Notes: generated from the letters alone by a model not told the origin. Counted from the first letter of the stretch, positions 8,066-17,253 are shown. The stretch is 64,000 nt of DNA from Hymenobacter setariae (GCF_007713685.1 NZ_VMRJ01000001.1:310001-374000), one strand, 5' to 3'. Translations and numbers: made by a program.

Positions 8066-8926
8066 ATGAGCAAATCGAGCAGTGTCACGACACGCATAGC
8101 CGAAATGGTGGCCTACTATGGCCTCAATGCAAATAGCTTGACCACCAAACTGGGCTACAGCACCAATAGCAAGATGTACAAGATACTGTCGGGAACGGAA
8201 CCCAGCTTTCCTACACTTGTAGATATGCTGCGCGCTTTTCCGGAAGTATCGCCGGGCTGGCTAGTGCTGGGTGAGGGCGGCATGCTGCGGGCGCCAGCTA
8301 CCGATGCGGCTCCGACTACAAGCCGAGCAGCGCTAGCAGGAGGGCGGCCACCGGTGATAAACAGCGGGCAGGTGCTAACCATCACGGTGGATAGTGCGGG
8401 CAATGAAAATACAGAACTGGTGCCGGTGCAAGCGCAAGCGGGCTACTCGGTGCAGCACAACGAAGCGGTATACCTGCAAGACCTGCCTCGCTACCGCATT
8501 CCGGGATTTGAGCATGGCACTTACCGGGCCTTTGAGGTGGCTGGCGACAGTATGGAACCCACGCTCAACCACCGCGATGTAGTTGTGGCCTCCTATGTTG
8601 ACAACTGGCGTCTGCTGGAGCCGGGCGACGTGTACGTAGTGGTGACGGCGGAGAGCGTCATGCTCAAGCGCATTCGGGAGCGCATCACGGCCCACGACAT
8701 GACGGTAATGCTGTACTCGGACAACCACCATCGCAAGCCCTACCCTATGGACTGCGCCGATATTGCGCAGTTGTGGCGGGTGCGGGGCTACATCTCAACC
8801 TACCTACCTAGCGCGCCCGACGTAACGGTGGAGCGACTGTGGGAAGTGATAGAGGTATTAGGCTTCGACAAAGGAGAGGTGCGGCGGCACCTAGAGGAAA
8901 ACGCCTCGGCCGAAGCAGCCCGCTGA
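8066..8926 (+). CDS. XRE-family transcriptional regulator with S24 (LexA-like) peptidase domain
   Basis: 286 residues. The N-terminal helix-turn-helix covers about 8-68 (IAEMVAYYGLNANSLTTKLG). The S24 peptidase-like domain covers about 118-248, with the catalytic pair Ser162 in AGDSMEPT and Lys201 in VMLKRI. An Ala-Gly pair at 125-126 (QAQAGYS) fits the self-cleavage site of CI/LexA repressors. RecA-stimulated self-cleavage, and so an SOS- or phage-like switch, is inferred from the family. The ATG has no Shine-Dalgarno. No phage structural genes or integrase are visible, so it may be left from a prophage or be a host regulator. A dead copy of its N-terminus lies at 3552. Confidence 0.9.
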   Translation: MSKSSSVTTRIAEMVAYYGLNANSLTTKLGYSTNSKMYKILSGTEPSFPTLVDMLRAFPEVSPGWLVLGEGGMLRAPATDAAPTTSRAALAGGRPPVINSGQVLTITVDSAGNENTELVPVQAQAGYSVQHNEAVYLQDLPRYRIPGFEHGTYRAFEVAGDSMEPTLNHRDVVVASYVDNWRLLEPGDVYVVVTAESVMLKRIRERITAHDMTVMLYSDNHHRKPYPMDCADIAQLWRVRGYISTYLPSAPDVTVERLWEVIEVLGFDKGEVRRHLEENASAEAAR

Positions 8927-8982
8927 TAACTAGCCAGTTGCTCTCGCGTGCCCGGGGCTTAGTAATAGCTTTTTCGCCTACT

Positions 8983-9019
8983 TAAGGGCACCTTCGGCCA
9001 CGGGCGGAAGGTGCCCTTA
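8983..9019 (+). terminator. Hairpin after the S24 repressor
   Basis: A 13-bp perfect stem (8983-8995 with 9007-9019), 11-base loop, and a weak T-rich tail (TGTTTA). It is a probable terminator. Confidence 0.65.
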
Positions 9020-9020
9020 G

Positions 9021-9517
9021 TGTTTAGGGTAGTACAGCAAACGTAGCCTGCAGTGGATAAGCCTAGGTAAGCGATGCTTCATCCTAGTAAAAACGTTTTC
9101 TAAAATTGGGAATTAAAGGGCAATATAGATAAATCATCCACCTAGGATAAGCCCTAAATCAATACCAATTCTCAGTAAAAAACTAAGTAATCGGCGCTAT
9201 TATTACAACACGGATTGTTCTTACAATAATTAAATTAACGTACATAGTAGCATCTCACTCACAATAAGTTGTATTAACACAAGACACCTTGCCATTAGGA
9301 CCTTCACAAGCCTAAAAATGGATATATTATTGCTAATAAAATTTTCATAGGTGAGTAACTCAGCATTAACATTTAAAAGCAGGGACAGCTAGTTTCACTA
9401 AAAAATTATATTGCTCGCTTGTTATTCGCTTGCTTAGTGTACCTTTACCACCGAAAGAGCGAGTATTGCTATTCTTTCTTTTTTTCTATTCTTTACTCTT
9501 TACGCAAACTTATTCCC
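9021..9517. other. AT-rich leader region before the GH43 gene
   Basis: About 500 bases, clearly lower in GC than flanking genes, without a gene. It contains CCTAGG at 9061 and 9142. TACCTTTA at 9440-9447 is near the -7 consensus, but TTG at 9419 is 18 bases away rather than 20. This stretch probably carries the promoter of the GH43 gene and argues against the far upstream TTG start. Confidence 0.5.
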
Positions 9518-11047
9518 GTGTCAGTCGAACTACTCTTAACTCCCGCCCAGGCGCCCCAGGTGGCTCCGGCCCTCCCCCACCCTTCGTACGACCAAGTGGT
9601 ACTGCCGGGTGACCATCCAGACCCGACGGTTATTAAAATTGGGGATACCTATTGGGCTAGCGCTACCTCGGCCGAGTGGGGCGCGGTATTTCCACTGTTT
9701 TCTTCTAAGAACTTGCTCGACTGGGAACTGGTAGGGCACGTGTTTCCGGATAAGCTGCCCGACTGGGCTGGCTCTAATTTTTGGGCTCCTGAATTTTACC
9801 AAGAAAACGGCCGCACCTATATATACTACACCGCTCGCAAGAAGGGTGGTATGCTGTGCGTAGCCGTGGCCAGCGCCGACCATCCTGCCGGCCCCTACCA
9901 TGACCACGGCCCGTTGGTAGGCCAAGAAGCGGGCTCCATTGATGGCTTCGCCATTCCCGATGAGCACGGCGACTTATACCTAATCTGGAAAGAAGACGGC
10001 AACTCGTGCTACCAGGAAACACCCATTTGGGCGCAGCGTCTCAACGACGAGCGCACGGCCCTTATTGGGGAAGCTACCGAGCTCTTTACCAACGATGTGC
10101 GCTGGGAGGGCCCACTAGTAGAGGGCTCGGCCCTGGTACGGCATAACGGCTGGTTTTATATGTTTTATGCTGGCAACAGCTGCTGCGGCAAGGGCTGCCA
10201 GTACGCCACTGGCGTGGCCCGCTCGCGGGCACTGCTGGGGCCCTGGGAAAAGTACGCTCAGAACCCCATCCTGGACAGCAATGATACTTGGAAGTGCCCC
10301 GGCCACGGCACCGTGACGGAGCTAGACGGGCGCTGGTTTTTGCTGCACCACGCTTATTTCAAGCAAAGCCACGAGTTTGTGGGCCGCCAGGGTCTGCTAA
10401 GTGAATTTACCTGGAACGCCGAAGGCTGGCCCGAGTTTGTGCGGCGCAGCCCCCAGGCGCCGCCCCTCACCGACCTAGGGCGCCTGCACGTGGCCGACGA
10501 GTTTGAGGGCAGCCGACTTGGGCTGGAGTGGCAGTGGCCTATTAACCAGCAACCGGCGACGGCCGTGGCCAATGGCCAACTACACCTCAGTGCCGAGCCT
10601 TCGCGCCTAGGTGCCGTAGTGGCCCGGCGCACCCATACGGCTACTTACAAAGCCGCTACCACCCTCGACTTTGCGGCCCTGCCCGCCGACACCTTTGCTG
10701 GCTTGGCTGCCGTGGGTGACCCCTACAATGCCCTGGCCCTAATGGCTGGCAATGGCCAGCTGCAGGTGTGGCACCTCAAGAGCGGCAAGCAGCAGTGCCT
10801 CACGTCCATCTTTGTGGAGCCTTGCGCCACGCTCACGCTACGCTTGGAGGTGTGGGGCGGCCAGCGCTACCGCTTTGCTTATAGCACCGATGGCGCCACA
10901 TGGCAGCCTATACCTACCGAAAGCTTCGCCGTGAATGGCACCTACCTGCCGCCTTGGGACCGCGGTGTGCGGCTGGCTCTGGTGGCCCAGGGGGAAGCCG
11001 AGGCTACGGCAACTTTCCACAACTTTATTCTGCGCAACCAGCGGTAG
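9518..11047 (+). CDS. Glycoside hydrolase family 43-like protein with C-terminal beta-sandwich domain
   Basis: 509 residues from GTG at 9518; the frame is open to TTG at 9419, but the extra segment is AT-rich and not family-like. The five-bladed GH43 propeller covers about 25-310: GDHPDPTVIKIGDTYW gives the catalytic-base Asp, IDGFAIPDEHGDLYLIWKED the second Asp region, and WEGPLVEGSALVRH the acid Glu. About 325-509 is a concanavalin-like domain (EFEGSRLGLEWQW) common on GH43 xylosidases and arabinosidases. Likely substrate is an arabinose- or xylose-containing glycan. No clear signal peptide is seen, so location is unsure. No SusCD pair is nearby. Confidence 0.85.
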   Translation: MSVELLLTPAQAPQVAPALPHPSYDQVVLPGDHPDPTVIKIGDTYWASATSAEWGAVFPLFSSKNLLDWELVGHVFPDKLPDWAGSNFWAPEFYQENGRTYIYYTARKKGGMLCVAVASADHPAGPYHDHGPLVGQEAGSIDGFAIPDEHGDLYLIWKEDGNSCYQETPIWAQRLNDERTALIGEATELFTNDVRWEGPLVEGSALVRHNGWFYMFYAGNSCCGKGCQYATGVARSRALLGPWEKYAQNPILDSNDTWKCPGHGTVTELDGRWFLLHHAYFKQSHEFVGRQGLLSEFTWNAEGWPEFVRRSPQAPPLTDLGRLHVADEFEGSRLGLEWQWPINQQPATAVANGQLHLSAEPSRLGAVVARRTHTATYKAATTLDFAALPADTFAGLAAVGDPYNALALMAGNGQLQVWHLKSGKQQCLTSIFVEPCATLTLRLEVWGGQRYRFAYSTDGATWQPIPTESFAVNGTYLPPWDRGVRLALVAQGEAEATATFHNFILRNQR

Positions 11048-11075
11048 ACACTTCTTGCCTGCGCTACACAAAAAA

Positions 11076-11116
11076 CCAAAAGGTCCAGCAGCTACGGTGG
11101 CTGCTGGACCTTTTGG
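11076..11116 (+). terminator. Terminator between GH43 and PAP2 genes
   Basis: A 17-bp perfect stem (11076-11092 with 11100-11116), 7-base loop, with A and T tracts inside the stem. It can serve both convergent genes. Confidence 0.8.
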
Positions 11117-11140
11117 TGTGACTGGGGGCTATGGCGCCTA

Positions 11141-12043
11141 CTACTTGGCCGCCCAGGTAAACGTAACGCCCGGCGTGCCGCCCGGCAGCATGGTGGGGGT
11201 AGCCTGCCAGAGGCCGCGCGGCGGCACCACGGGCGCACCTAGGCCCACACCCTGGCGGTCGGCGGGGTGGCGCCCCCAGCGGTGGCGGTGCGTGAGGTAG
11301 GCCAGGTGTGCCGACAAAATGCCGAAGCCGGCACCGGCAAACACGTCGGCCTCCCAATGCTTGTTGTTGAGCATTCGGAAGGCCCCAACCGTGGTAGCAA
11401 TAGTGTAGGCCCCGATGCCGTACCACTGGCTTTTTTCGCGCAGCTCGGTGTGTACGATGCTGGCCGCCAGAAAAGCCTGCGCCGTGTGGCCCGACGGAAA
11501 CGAGCGAAAATCGGAGCCATCGGGGCGCTCGTGCCGGGTCAGGGTTTTCACAATAAACACCGAACCCAGCATGATGGCCTCCGACTTAGCCAGGATGAGG
11601 GCCAGGTTCACGCGGTCGTTGCGGCTCTCCACCCCAAAGGCCAGCACGGCGCCCAGCTCTAGGTAGGGAGCCCACTGCATATAGTCGTCGAGGTGACTAT
11701 TAAAGTTGGGAAAGTTGCGCTGAATGTCACGCCGGGCATCATAGGACGAGTAAAAACCGTGTTCATCGACCACGCTAATGCCGTAGCCAATGAGTATGGC
11801 CGGCACTACGGTCGCCTTAAAGACCTTGCTCTGATACCAGGGCCGGGGGGGCGTGCCGGGCAGCGTCTGGTACTTGCGCAGCGTGGTGTCGGTGGGTGCG
11901 GCAGTGGCGGGCGTGGGCAGTATTTGCGCCTGGGCGGGCAGCGCGGCACCAGTGAGCAAGCTGGCGCCCAGGCCGATACCTAGAGCCAGGCGGCGCAGAC
12001 TAGCACTCGCCGACCGGGCTGTAGAGGTAAAAAAGTTGGTCAT
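11141..12043 (-). CDS. PAP2 superfamily membrane phosphatase
   Basis: 300 residues from ATG at 12043; a longer frame to 12079 is rejected because it runs through the terminator of the upstream operon. A signal peptide ends near PAQAQ (residue 40). The three acid-phosphatase motifs are complete: K166 with R173 and P174, PSGH at 183-186, and R223, H229, D233 in RMLNNKHWEAD. The family removes phosphate from lipid phosphates such as undecaprenyl pyrophosphate, lipid A or phosphatidate, at the periplasmic face. It lies downstream of the TolC/adaptor genes but behind their terminator. Confidence 0.9.
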   Translation of the reverse strand: MTNFFTSTARSASASLRRLALGIGLGASLLTGAALPAQAQILPTPATAAPTDTTLRKYQTLPGTPPRPWYQSKVFKATVVPAILIGYGISVVDEHGFYSSYDARRDIQRNFPNFNSHLDDYMQWAPYLELGAVLAFGVESRNDRVNLALILAKSEAIMLGSVFIVKTLTRHERPDGSDFRSFPSGHTAQAFLAASIVHTELREKSQWYGIGAYTIATTVGAFRMLNNKHWEADVFAGAGFGILSAHLAYLTHRHRWGRHPADRQGVGLGAPVVPPRGLWQATPTMLPGGTPGVTFTWAAK

Positions 12044-12053
12044 AGTAGCAGGC

Positions 12054-12094
12054 AAAAAAAAAGAGCCGCCCCGTGCCAAGCGGCGCGGGGCGGC
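12054..12094 (-). terminator. Terminator after the efflux adaptor gene
   Basis: On the minus strand, stem GCCGCCCCG/CGGGGCGGC (12086-12094 with 12065-12073), then a run of nine T residues (A run 12054-12062 on the plus strand). Confidence 0.85.
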
Positions 12095-12124
12095 CCAACC
12101 AAAAGTGGCTGGCGCGGTGCAAAG

Positions 12125-13519
12125 TTATTTGCCCGCGTCTTCGGTGCTCGCTTTGCTGAGGCTGGCGGCATCTTTTACAAGCACGTGTGCCCCATCTTTT
12201 AGCGTTTTGGCCACGGCCCGGAAGGGCCCGCTGGCTACTTCGGTGCCAGCGGTGAGGCCACTAATAATCTCAATGTTCTGAAAGTCGCTGATGCCAGTTT
12301 TTACCGGCGTCATCACAGCTTTGCCATTTTTAATCACAAATACAACTTCCTCAATCTTGGGCTTGGGGGCCGCGGGGCCTTCGACCTTGGTAGCCGTGCC
12401 GCGGTTAGGACCAACGCGAATGCCCCCGCCTTGCTCCTGCGTCTTAGCCGAGTCGGAGCGGGTCGTCACGGCGGCCAGCGGCACGCTCAGTACGCCGGCC
12501 TTGCGCTCGGCAATGATGTCAACCGAGGCCGTCATGCCCGGGCGGAAGGGCACCGTAGTGCGGCCGGCGGGGCCCGTTTTCACGAGGTGGCGGTAGCTTT
12601 CGGGCAGCAGACGCACACGCACCTCAAACTCCGTCACGGCCTCGGCGGTGAGGGCGTCCTTGGCCGTGTTGGCAATGGCCGTCACGACGCCCTTAAACTT
12701 CTCGTTCTGGGTGGTGTAGGAGTCCACTTCTACATCGGCCGAGTCGCCGAGCTGCACCCGAATGATGTCGTTCTCATTCACGCTTACCCGCACCTCCATG
12801 TTATTGAGGTTGGCAATGCGCATGATTTCGGTACCCGCCATTTGGGTGGTGCCCACCACGCGCTCGCCTTTTTTCACGTTGAGCTTACTGACCGTACCGC
12901 TTACTGGCGCGTAGATGGTCGTCTTGTTCAGGTTTTTCTGGGCTTCGCTCAGGCCAGCCTGGGCGCTGCGCACGCTGCTCTGGGCCGCCGTAATCTGTGC
13001 CCGGATGGCCCGTAGCTGCTCCTGCGAGGCGTTGTAGGCCGCTTGGGCAGCTTCGTAATCGGCCTGCGAAATCACCTTTTGCTTAAACAACGAAGCTTGG
13101 CGGCGGTAGGTCAGCTCGGTTTGGCGGGCGTTAGCGGTTTGCTGCTCTAGCTGGGCCTGGGCCTGGCTCACATTGGCGCGCTGGGTGCCCACCACGGCAG
13201 TCTGCTGGCTCACCATAGCCTCGTAGTTGTCGGGCCGAATGCGCAGCAGCAACTGGCCTTTCTTCACCGAGTCGCCCTCCTGCACGTAGAGCTCAGTGAT
13301 TTCGCCCGATACGTCGGGCGAGATTTTTACTTCGGTTTCGGGCTGCACCTTGCCCGAGGCACTCACTTTCTCCACGATAGTCGCGGGCCCAGCCTTAGCG
13401 GCCGTCACTTCGGTGCCGGTGGGCTTGCCTATCCAGCCTTGTTTTTTGGCCACCGCGTAGCCGCCAATCAGCACTACGATGAGACCTAGGAGAATATAAA
13501 GGAGTCGGTTATTTTTCAT
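12125..13519 (-). CDS. Efflux periplasmic adaptor (HlyD/MacA-like membrane fusion protein)
   Basis: 464 residues. One N-terminal membrane helix (LLYILLGLIVVLIGGYAVA, about 5-23) anchors it in the inner membrane. The lipoyl half-motifs are VSGEITELYVQEGDSVKKGQ (about 70-89) and APVSGTVSKLNVKKGERV (about 205-222), flanking a long coiled-coil hairpin. Beta-barrel and membrane-proximal domains follow. It should link an inner-membrane pump to the TolC-like protein encoded just upstream. No ABC or RND pump gene is adjacent, which is unusual because MacA-type adaptors are normally followed by macB. Confidence 0.9.
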   Translation of the reverse strand: MKNNRLLYILLGLIVVLIGGYAVAKKQGWIGKPTGTEVTAAKAGPATIVEKVSASGKVQPETEVKISPDVSGEITELYVQEGDSVKKGQLLLRIRPDNYEAMVSQQTAVVGTQRANVSQAQAQLEQQTANARQTELTYRRQASLFKQKVISQADYEAAQAAYNASQEQLRAIRAQITAAQSSVRSAQAGLSEAQKNLNKTTIYAPVSGTVSKLNVKKGERVVGTTQMAGTEIMRIANLNNMEVRVSVNENDIIRVQLGDSADVEVDSYTTQNEKFKGVVTAIANTAKDALTAEAVTEFEVRVRLLPESYRHLVKTGPAGRTTVPFRPGMTASVDIIAERKAGVLSVPLAAVTTRSDSAKTQEQGGGIRVGPNRGTATKVEGPAAPKPKIEEVVFVIKNGKAVMTPVKTGISDFQNIEIISGLTAGTEVASGPFRAVAKTLKDGAHVLVKDAASLSKASTEDAGK

Positions 13520-13524
13520 TTTTA

Positions 13525-13618
13525 AGCTGTTAGCTAGTAGCAGGGGCTTTTATGCAGCCCTTAGCTACCAGCTTTTTCAAGTATTAGTGATTTTACCGTC
13601 AACCAGCAGCTAACAGCT
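13525..13618. repeat. Palindromic intergenic element built on AGCTGTTAGCT
   Basis: AGCTGTTAGCT at 13525-13535 and its exact complement at 13608-13618 enclose further imperfect pairing (GTAGC...GCTAC, GGGCT...AGCCC). It fills the gap between the TolC and adaptor genes and would form a structured RNA within that transcript. Similar wording occurs at 50860-50960. Confidence 0.5.
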
Positions 13619-13645
13619 CACAGCCATTAGGTAGCTACTCAATTG

Positions 13646-15196
13646 CTACAGCGCCAGCGGCTTGCCTTGATAGAAGTCCAGCACCTTGCGCCGGAAGATG
13701 AAGGTGTACTTGGCCTGGAGCTGGTTGGAGATGGCGAAGTTGAGGTTATTCTTCGTGACGTTAAACTCGGTGCCGCTGAGCAGGCCGTTGTTGAAGCGAA
13801 TCTCGGCGTTGCGCTGCGTCACGGTTAGGGCCTCTACCTGGCGGCGGGCGGCGGCATACTGCAGCTGGGCGGCGCGGGCGTCGGCATAGGCCTGCTCGAT
13901 ACTTTGGCGCAGCGTGAGGCGCGCTTGCTCGGCTTGCAGCTGCACCTGCTGGGCATTGATGAGCGTGCGCTGCACATTGGTGCGCACCTGCAAGCCATTC
14001 AGAATCGGGATATTGAGTGCGAATTGCACCTGCTGGCCTAGGTTCTGGCTAAGCTGGTCCCAGTAGCTCTGGGGCAGAGTACTGAGGTTGCGCTGGTAGG
14101 TGATAACGCTCAGCGGCGTGAGCGGACCGCCGGGCGTCGTAGGGTTTTGCACGAAGAAGGTGGTGCGCCGCGCCGTGGAGTCGCCACCAATCTGCGTGAC
14201 CGTACGCGCCGACGAAAAGCCGCTAAATATGCTACCAGCCAAAACCAACCGTGGGTAGTAGGCGCCCCGCGCCAGCTCGACGCTGCGGCCAGCACTAAGC
14301 ACGCGCAGGTCGGCGGCCTTGATTTCGGGCTGCCGGGTAGCGGCCCCCTGAAATATGTCGTTGGTATTCAGAGCTAGGGGTGCCTCGGCGTCGGGGTCGG
14401 GCAAGTCGGGCACTTCAATCTGAAAGTCAGGATTAGCAGCCGGGTCTAGGTTGAGCAGCTGCAGCAGGTTGAGCCGCGCCACGTTGGCCTGGTTCTGGGC
14501 GGTGGTCACGTTCAGCTCGTCGGTGGCCAATTGGCTTTGGCTGTCGAGCAGGGTACTTTCCGGAATGCTGCCGGCTTGCAGCAGCAGCTTGGTGCGGGCA
14601 ATCTGCTCCTGGTCGCGCGTCACGTAAAACTGATTGGCGCGCACCAGCTCTTGCGCTAGCACCAGCTGCAAGAAATATGAAGCTACGTTCAGGCTTAGGT
14701 CGTTGCGCGCCTTTTGCACATCGGCTTCGCTCGCCTGCAAGTCCAGAGCATTGCGCCGGATGGTATTGCGCAATTGAAAACCCTGGAACAACACCAGCTG
14801 CGAGTTGCCCGACACGTTGTTTGAGCGCACCGTCTGGCTCTGAAATTCATACGTGAGCGGGTTAACGCTGGTGCCGTACTGCCAGGCTTGGCTGGCGCTG
14901 AGGTTGGCCGTGGGTAGCAGCGCCGCCTTGCTTTGGCGCAATACCTGAGCATTGCTCTGCACCGTCAACTGATTGATGCGCAACCCAATGTTGTGCTCGA
15001 GCGCGTAGTCGATGGTGCGCTGCAGGCCCCAGGGGCCAGTAGCCGCCACCGCCGGCGTAGCCATCGCTGCTGCGGGGGCCGTGGCTGGGCGGGCGGGCTG
15101 CGGAGTCGTTTGGGCCGCCACAGGCCCGGCAGCCAGCAGGCCTGCTAGGGCCAGCGCTACGTGACCTGGGGGTAGGCAGGTAGTTTTTGCAGTCAT
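13646..15196 (-). CDS. TolC family outer membrane efflux protein
   Basis: 516 residues from the ATG at 15196, giving a clean signal peptide (ALALAGLLAAGPVAAQ). The frame continues to 15250 but the extra part lacks signal-like character. Two repeats of long coiled-coil helices, rich in Gln, Ala and Leu, and strand segments such as YPRLVLAGSIFSGF and VQFALNIPILNGLQVR, mark the outer-membrane factor family. It forms a trimeric channel crossing the outer membrane and periplasm. It is followed by the adaptor gene after about 126 bases of structured spacer, and probably shares its transcript. Confidence 0.92.
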   Translation of the reverse strand: MTAKTTCLPPGHVALALAGLLAAGPVAAQTTPQPARPATAPAAAMATPAVAATGPWGLQRTIDYALEHNIGLRINQLTVQSNAQVLRQSKAALLPTANLSASQAWQYGTSVNPLTYEFQSQTVRSNNVSGNSQLVLFQGFQLRNTIRRNALDLQASEADVQKARNDLSLNVASYFLQLVLAQELVRANQFYVTRDQEQIARTKLLLQAGSIPESTLLDSQSQLATDELNVTTAQNQANVARLNLLQLLNLDPAANPDFQIEVPDLPDPDAEAPLALNTNDIFQGAATRQPEIKAADLRVLSAGRSVELARGAYYPRLVLAGSIFSGFSSARTVTQIGGDSTARRTTFFVQNPTTPGGPLTPLSVITYQRNLSTLPQSYWDQLSQNLGQQVQFALNIPILNGLQVRTNVQRTLINAQQVQLQAEQARLTLRQSIEQAYADARAAQLQYAAARRQVEALTVTQRNAEIRFNNGLLSGTEFNVTKNNLNFAISNQLQAKYTFIFRRKVLDFYQGKPLAL

Positions 15197-15327
15197 AAGC
15201 GGAAAAGAAACGAAGGTGTAGAGGGTGGCCGGGAGCGAAGACGAAGCCACTCGGCCGGTATTTTAGAGCCCCTAGGCGGCGCTGCCGCCTGCATCGCTGC
15301 ACCGGGCGCGGGCATTACAGGGGCTCG

Positions 15328-16005
15328 TCATTCGAGGGTGGGGATGTAAGTGATGTGATGCACCCAGCGTAGTTGCCGCAGGTAAGCCAGGGTGATGTCG
15401 TTGATGGGACTGTCCATCTCGATAAATTGCCGGGCGGCCTCATTTTTGCCTTTGCGCGACACAAACATGGTGGCGATGTTACAGTCATCGTGAGCGATAA
15501 CTGAGGCAATGAAGGCAATGGAGCCCGGCACGTCATTGGCATCGATGATGAGCGTGTGCAGCGCCCCCGAAAAGTCGCAGCCGAAGCCATCGACCTCCAC
15601 AATGCGAATGACGCCGCCACCCCGGCTCTGGCCCACCACCTCCACGCGGTGGCCATCGGGCCCGGTCAGGTTGAGCTTGATGGTGTTGGGGTGCAGCGTC
15701 GAGGCGTTGCCCACGCTCTGAAACGTGTAGCGCAGGCCAGCCTCGGCGGCGTGGTCGAAGGCCGTGCGGATGCGCTCATCATCAGTAGCGTACCCTAGGA
15801 GGCCGGCCACAATGGCGCGGTCCGAGCCGTGGCCCTCGTAGGTGCGGGCAAAGGAGTTGTAAAACGTGATGACGGCCTCGGTGGGCAGCGCGCCCAAGAT
15901 GCGAATGGCGGCCCGCGCAATGCGCACAACCCCCGCCGTGTGCGACGAGCTGGGCCCTATCATCACGGGCCCTATCATATCAAAAATGCTGGATTTCTCG
16001 GCCAC
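15328..16005 (-). CDS. sdaAB: L-serine ammonia-lyase, iron-sulfur-dependent, beta subunit
   Basis: 225 residues, the normal length of separate beta subunits. The N-terminus has the signature SIFDMIGPVMIGPSSSHTAG. HGSDRAIVAGLLGY follows, and the last 75 residues form an ACT domain (LIIDANDVPGSIAFIASVIA). Together with the alpha subunit, which carries the 4Fe-4S cluster, it converts L-serine to pyruvate and ammonia. The alpha gene is not beside it and must lie elsewhere if the enzyme works. Confidence 0.93.
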   Translation of the reverse strand: MAEKSSIFDMIGPVMIGPSSSHTAGVVRIARAAIRILGALPTEAVITFYNSFARTYEGHGSDRAIVAGLLGYATDDERIRTAFDHAAEAGLRYTFQSVGNASTLHPNTIKLNLTGPDGHRVEVVGQSRGGGVIRIVEVDGFGCDFSGALHTLIIDANDVPGSIAFIASVIAHDDCNIATMFVSRKGKNEAARQFIEMDSPINDITLAYLRQLRWVHHITYIPTLE

Positions 16006-16260
16006 GGATTGGGGTGGGATAAGAAGGTTAGGGTGAGAAGGGGCTCGGGCTCGGAGGCGAAGAGGTAGGTGAGCGGTAGGGTGTTGTGCTTTCTCATCCT
16101 GCTTGCCTCATGTTTTCCCCTTACCTACTCACCAGCTTACTTTCTTACTGCTTGCCTCATAACTTTTTCATGCGGGGCTAAAATTAGGGCGTGGCGCCCA
16201 ACCTTGGGCATGGCGCGGGCGGGCGGGCCGATATTTGCAGTGGCTCCTGCCCTCTTGCTT

Positions 16261-17253
16261 ATGTCTGACCAGCCCACTTCGCCCTTGTCCGCCGACGAAT
16301 TTTCGCCCGCTGTGCTGGCCCAATTGCGCCGCTTACAGCAGCGCTACGCCGCCGATGGCCAAGACCTAGCGGCCTACCTCGAAGGCCTCTACCACGCCGA
16401 CTACATCAACTATTGGGACTACATCGAGCTGGATACTCTGCTGAGCCTGCAGCGCCCGCTCACGAAGTTTCCCGACGAGGAAATTTTCATCATCTACCAC
16501 CAAATCACGGAGTTGTATTTCAAGCTCTGCCTGCGCGAGTATGAGCAACTGGGTGAGCTGCAAGCGCCGACCCTGGGCGAAGTGGTGCTGCGCCTAGGTC
16601 GCGTAAACCGCTACTTTGAGAACCTGATAGACTCGTTCGATGTGATGGTGGACGGCATGGATAAGCAGCAATTTTTGCAATTCCGGCTGAGCCTGATGCC
16701 CGCCTCGGGCTTCCAGAGCGTGCAGTACCGCTACATCGAAATTGCCAGCACCGACCTCGCCAATCTGGTGCCCGAAGAAAAGCGCCGCTTGCTCGGCGAC
16801 GCCCCCACCCACGAGCAGTTTATGGGCTGTATCTATTGGCAGGCGGGCGCTACGGTCGAGGAAACCGGCGCCAAGGCCCTAACCCTAACTGAATTTGAGC
16901 GCAAGTACGCGGGCGACCTGCTGGCCCACGCCCGCCATTTCCAGCACCGCAACGCCTGGGCCGTGGTGCAGCGCCTGTCCGAGGCCGAGCGCCAGCACCC
17001 GCGCCTGCTGCGCGCCCTCAAGCAACTCGATGTGAACGTGAACGTGAACTGGCCGCTCATGCACTACAAGTCGGCCGTGCGCTACCTCCAGCGCGACCCC
17101 AACGACGTGCCCGCCACCGGCGGCACCAACTGGCGCAGCTACCTGCCGCCCAAGTTTCAGCGGCGCATTTTCTACCCCCAGCTTTGGAGCGCGCAGGAGC
17201 TAGAAGACTGGGGCAAAGGCTGGGTGGAAAAAGTGCTGGGTGAGGAAAGCTAG
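16261..17253 (+). CDS. Tryptophan 2,3-dioxygenase family protein
   Basis: 330 residues from ATG at 16261 (MSDQPTSPLS); the frame is open further upstream, but that part is not family-like. EEIFIIYHQITELYFKLCLRE (about 80-100) matches the substrate and heme-side helix of tryptophan dioxygenases, and MPASGFQSVQYRYIE matches the PSSGFQSxQYR loop. MHYKSAVRYL supplies the probable heme-ligand His and ATGGTNWRSYL matches the TGGSSG loop. The enzyme opens the tryptophan indole ring to N-formylkynurenine. No other kynurenine pathway gene is in the window. The divergent neighbour is sdaAB. Confidence 0.9.
   Translation: MSDQPTSPLSADEFSPAVLAQLRRLQQRYAADGQDLAAYLEGLYHADYINYWDYIELDTLLSLQRPLTKFPDEEIFIIYHQITELYFKLCLREYEQLGELQAPTLGEVVLRLGRVNRYFENLIDSFDVMVDGMDKQQFLQFRLSLMPASGFQSVQYRYIEIASTDLANLVPEEKRRLLGDAPTHEQFMGCIYWQAGATVEETGAKALTLTEFERKYAGDLLAHARHFQHRNAWAVVQRLSEAERQHPRLLRALKQLDVNVNVNWPLMHYKSAVRYLQRDPNDVPATGGTNWRSYLPPKFQRRIFYPQLWSAQELEDWGKGWVEKVLGEES

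Noticed and set aside
9419..9517. Upstream TTG start for the GH43 gene
   Set aside because: The extra 33 codons are AT-rich, lack family similarity and overlap a promoter-like stretch; GTG at 9518 is preferred.
12044..12079. Longer N-terminus for the PAP2 gene
   Set aside because: It runs through the strong terminator of the upstream operon.
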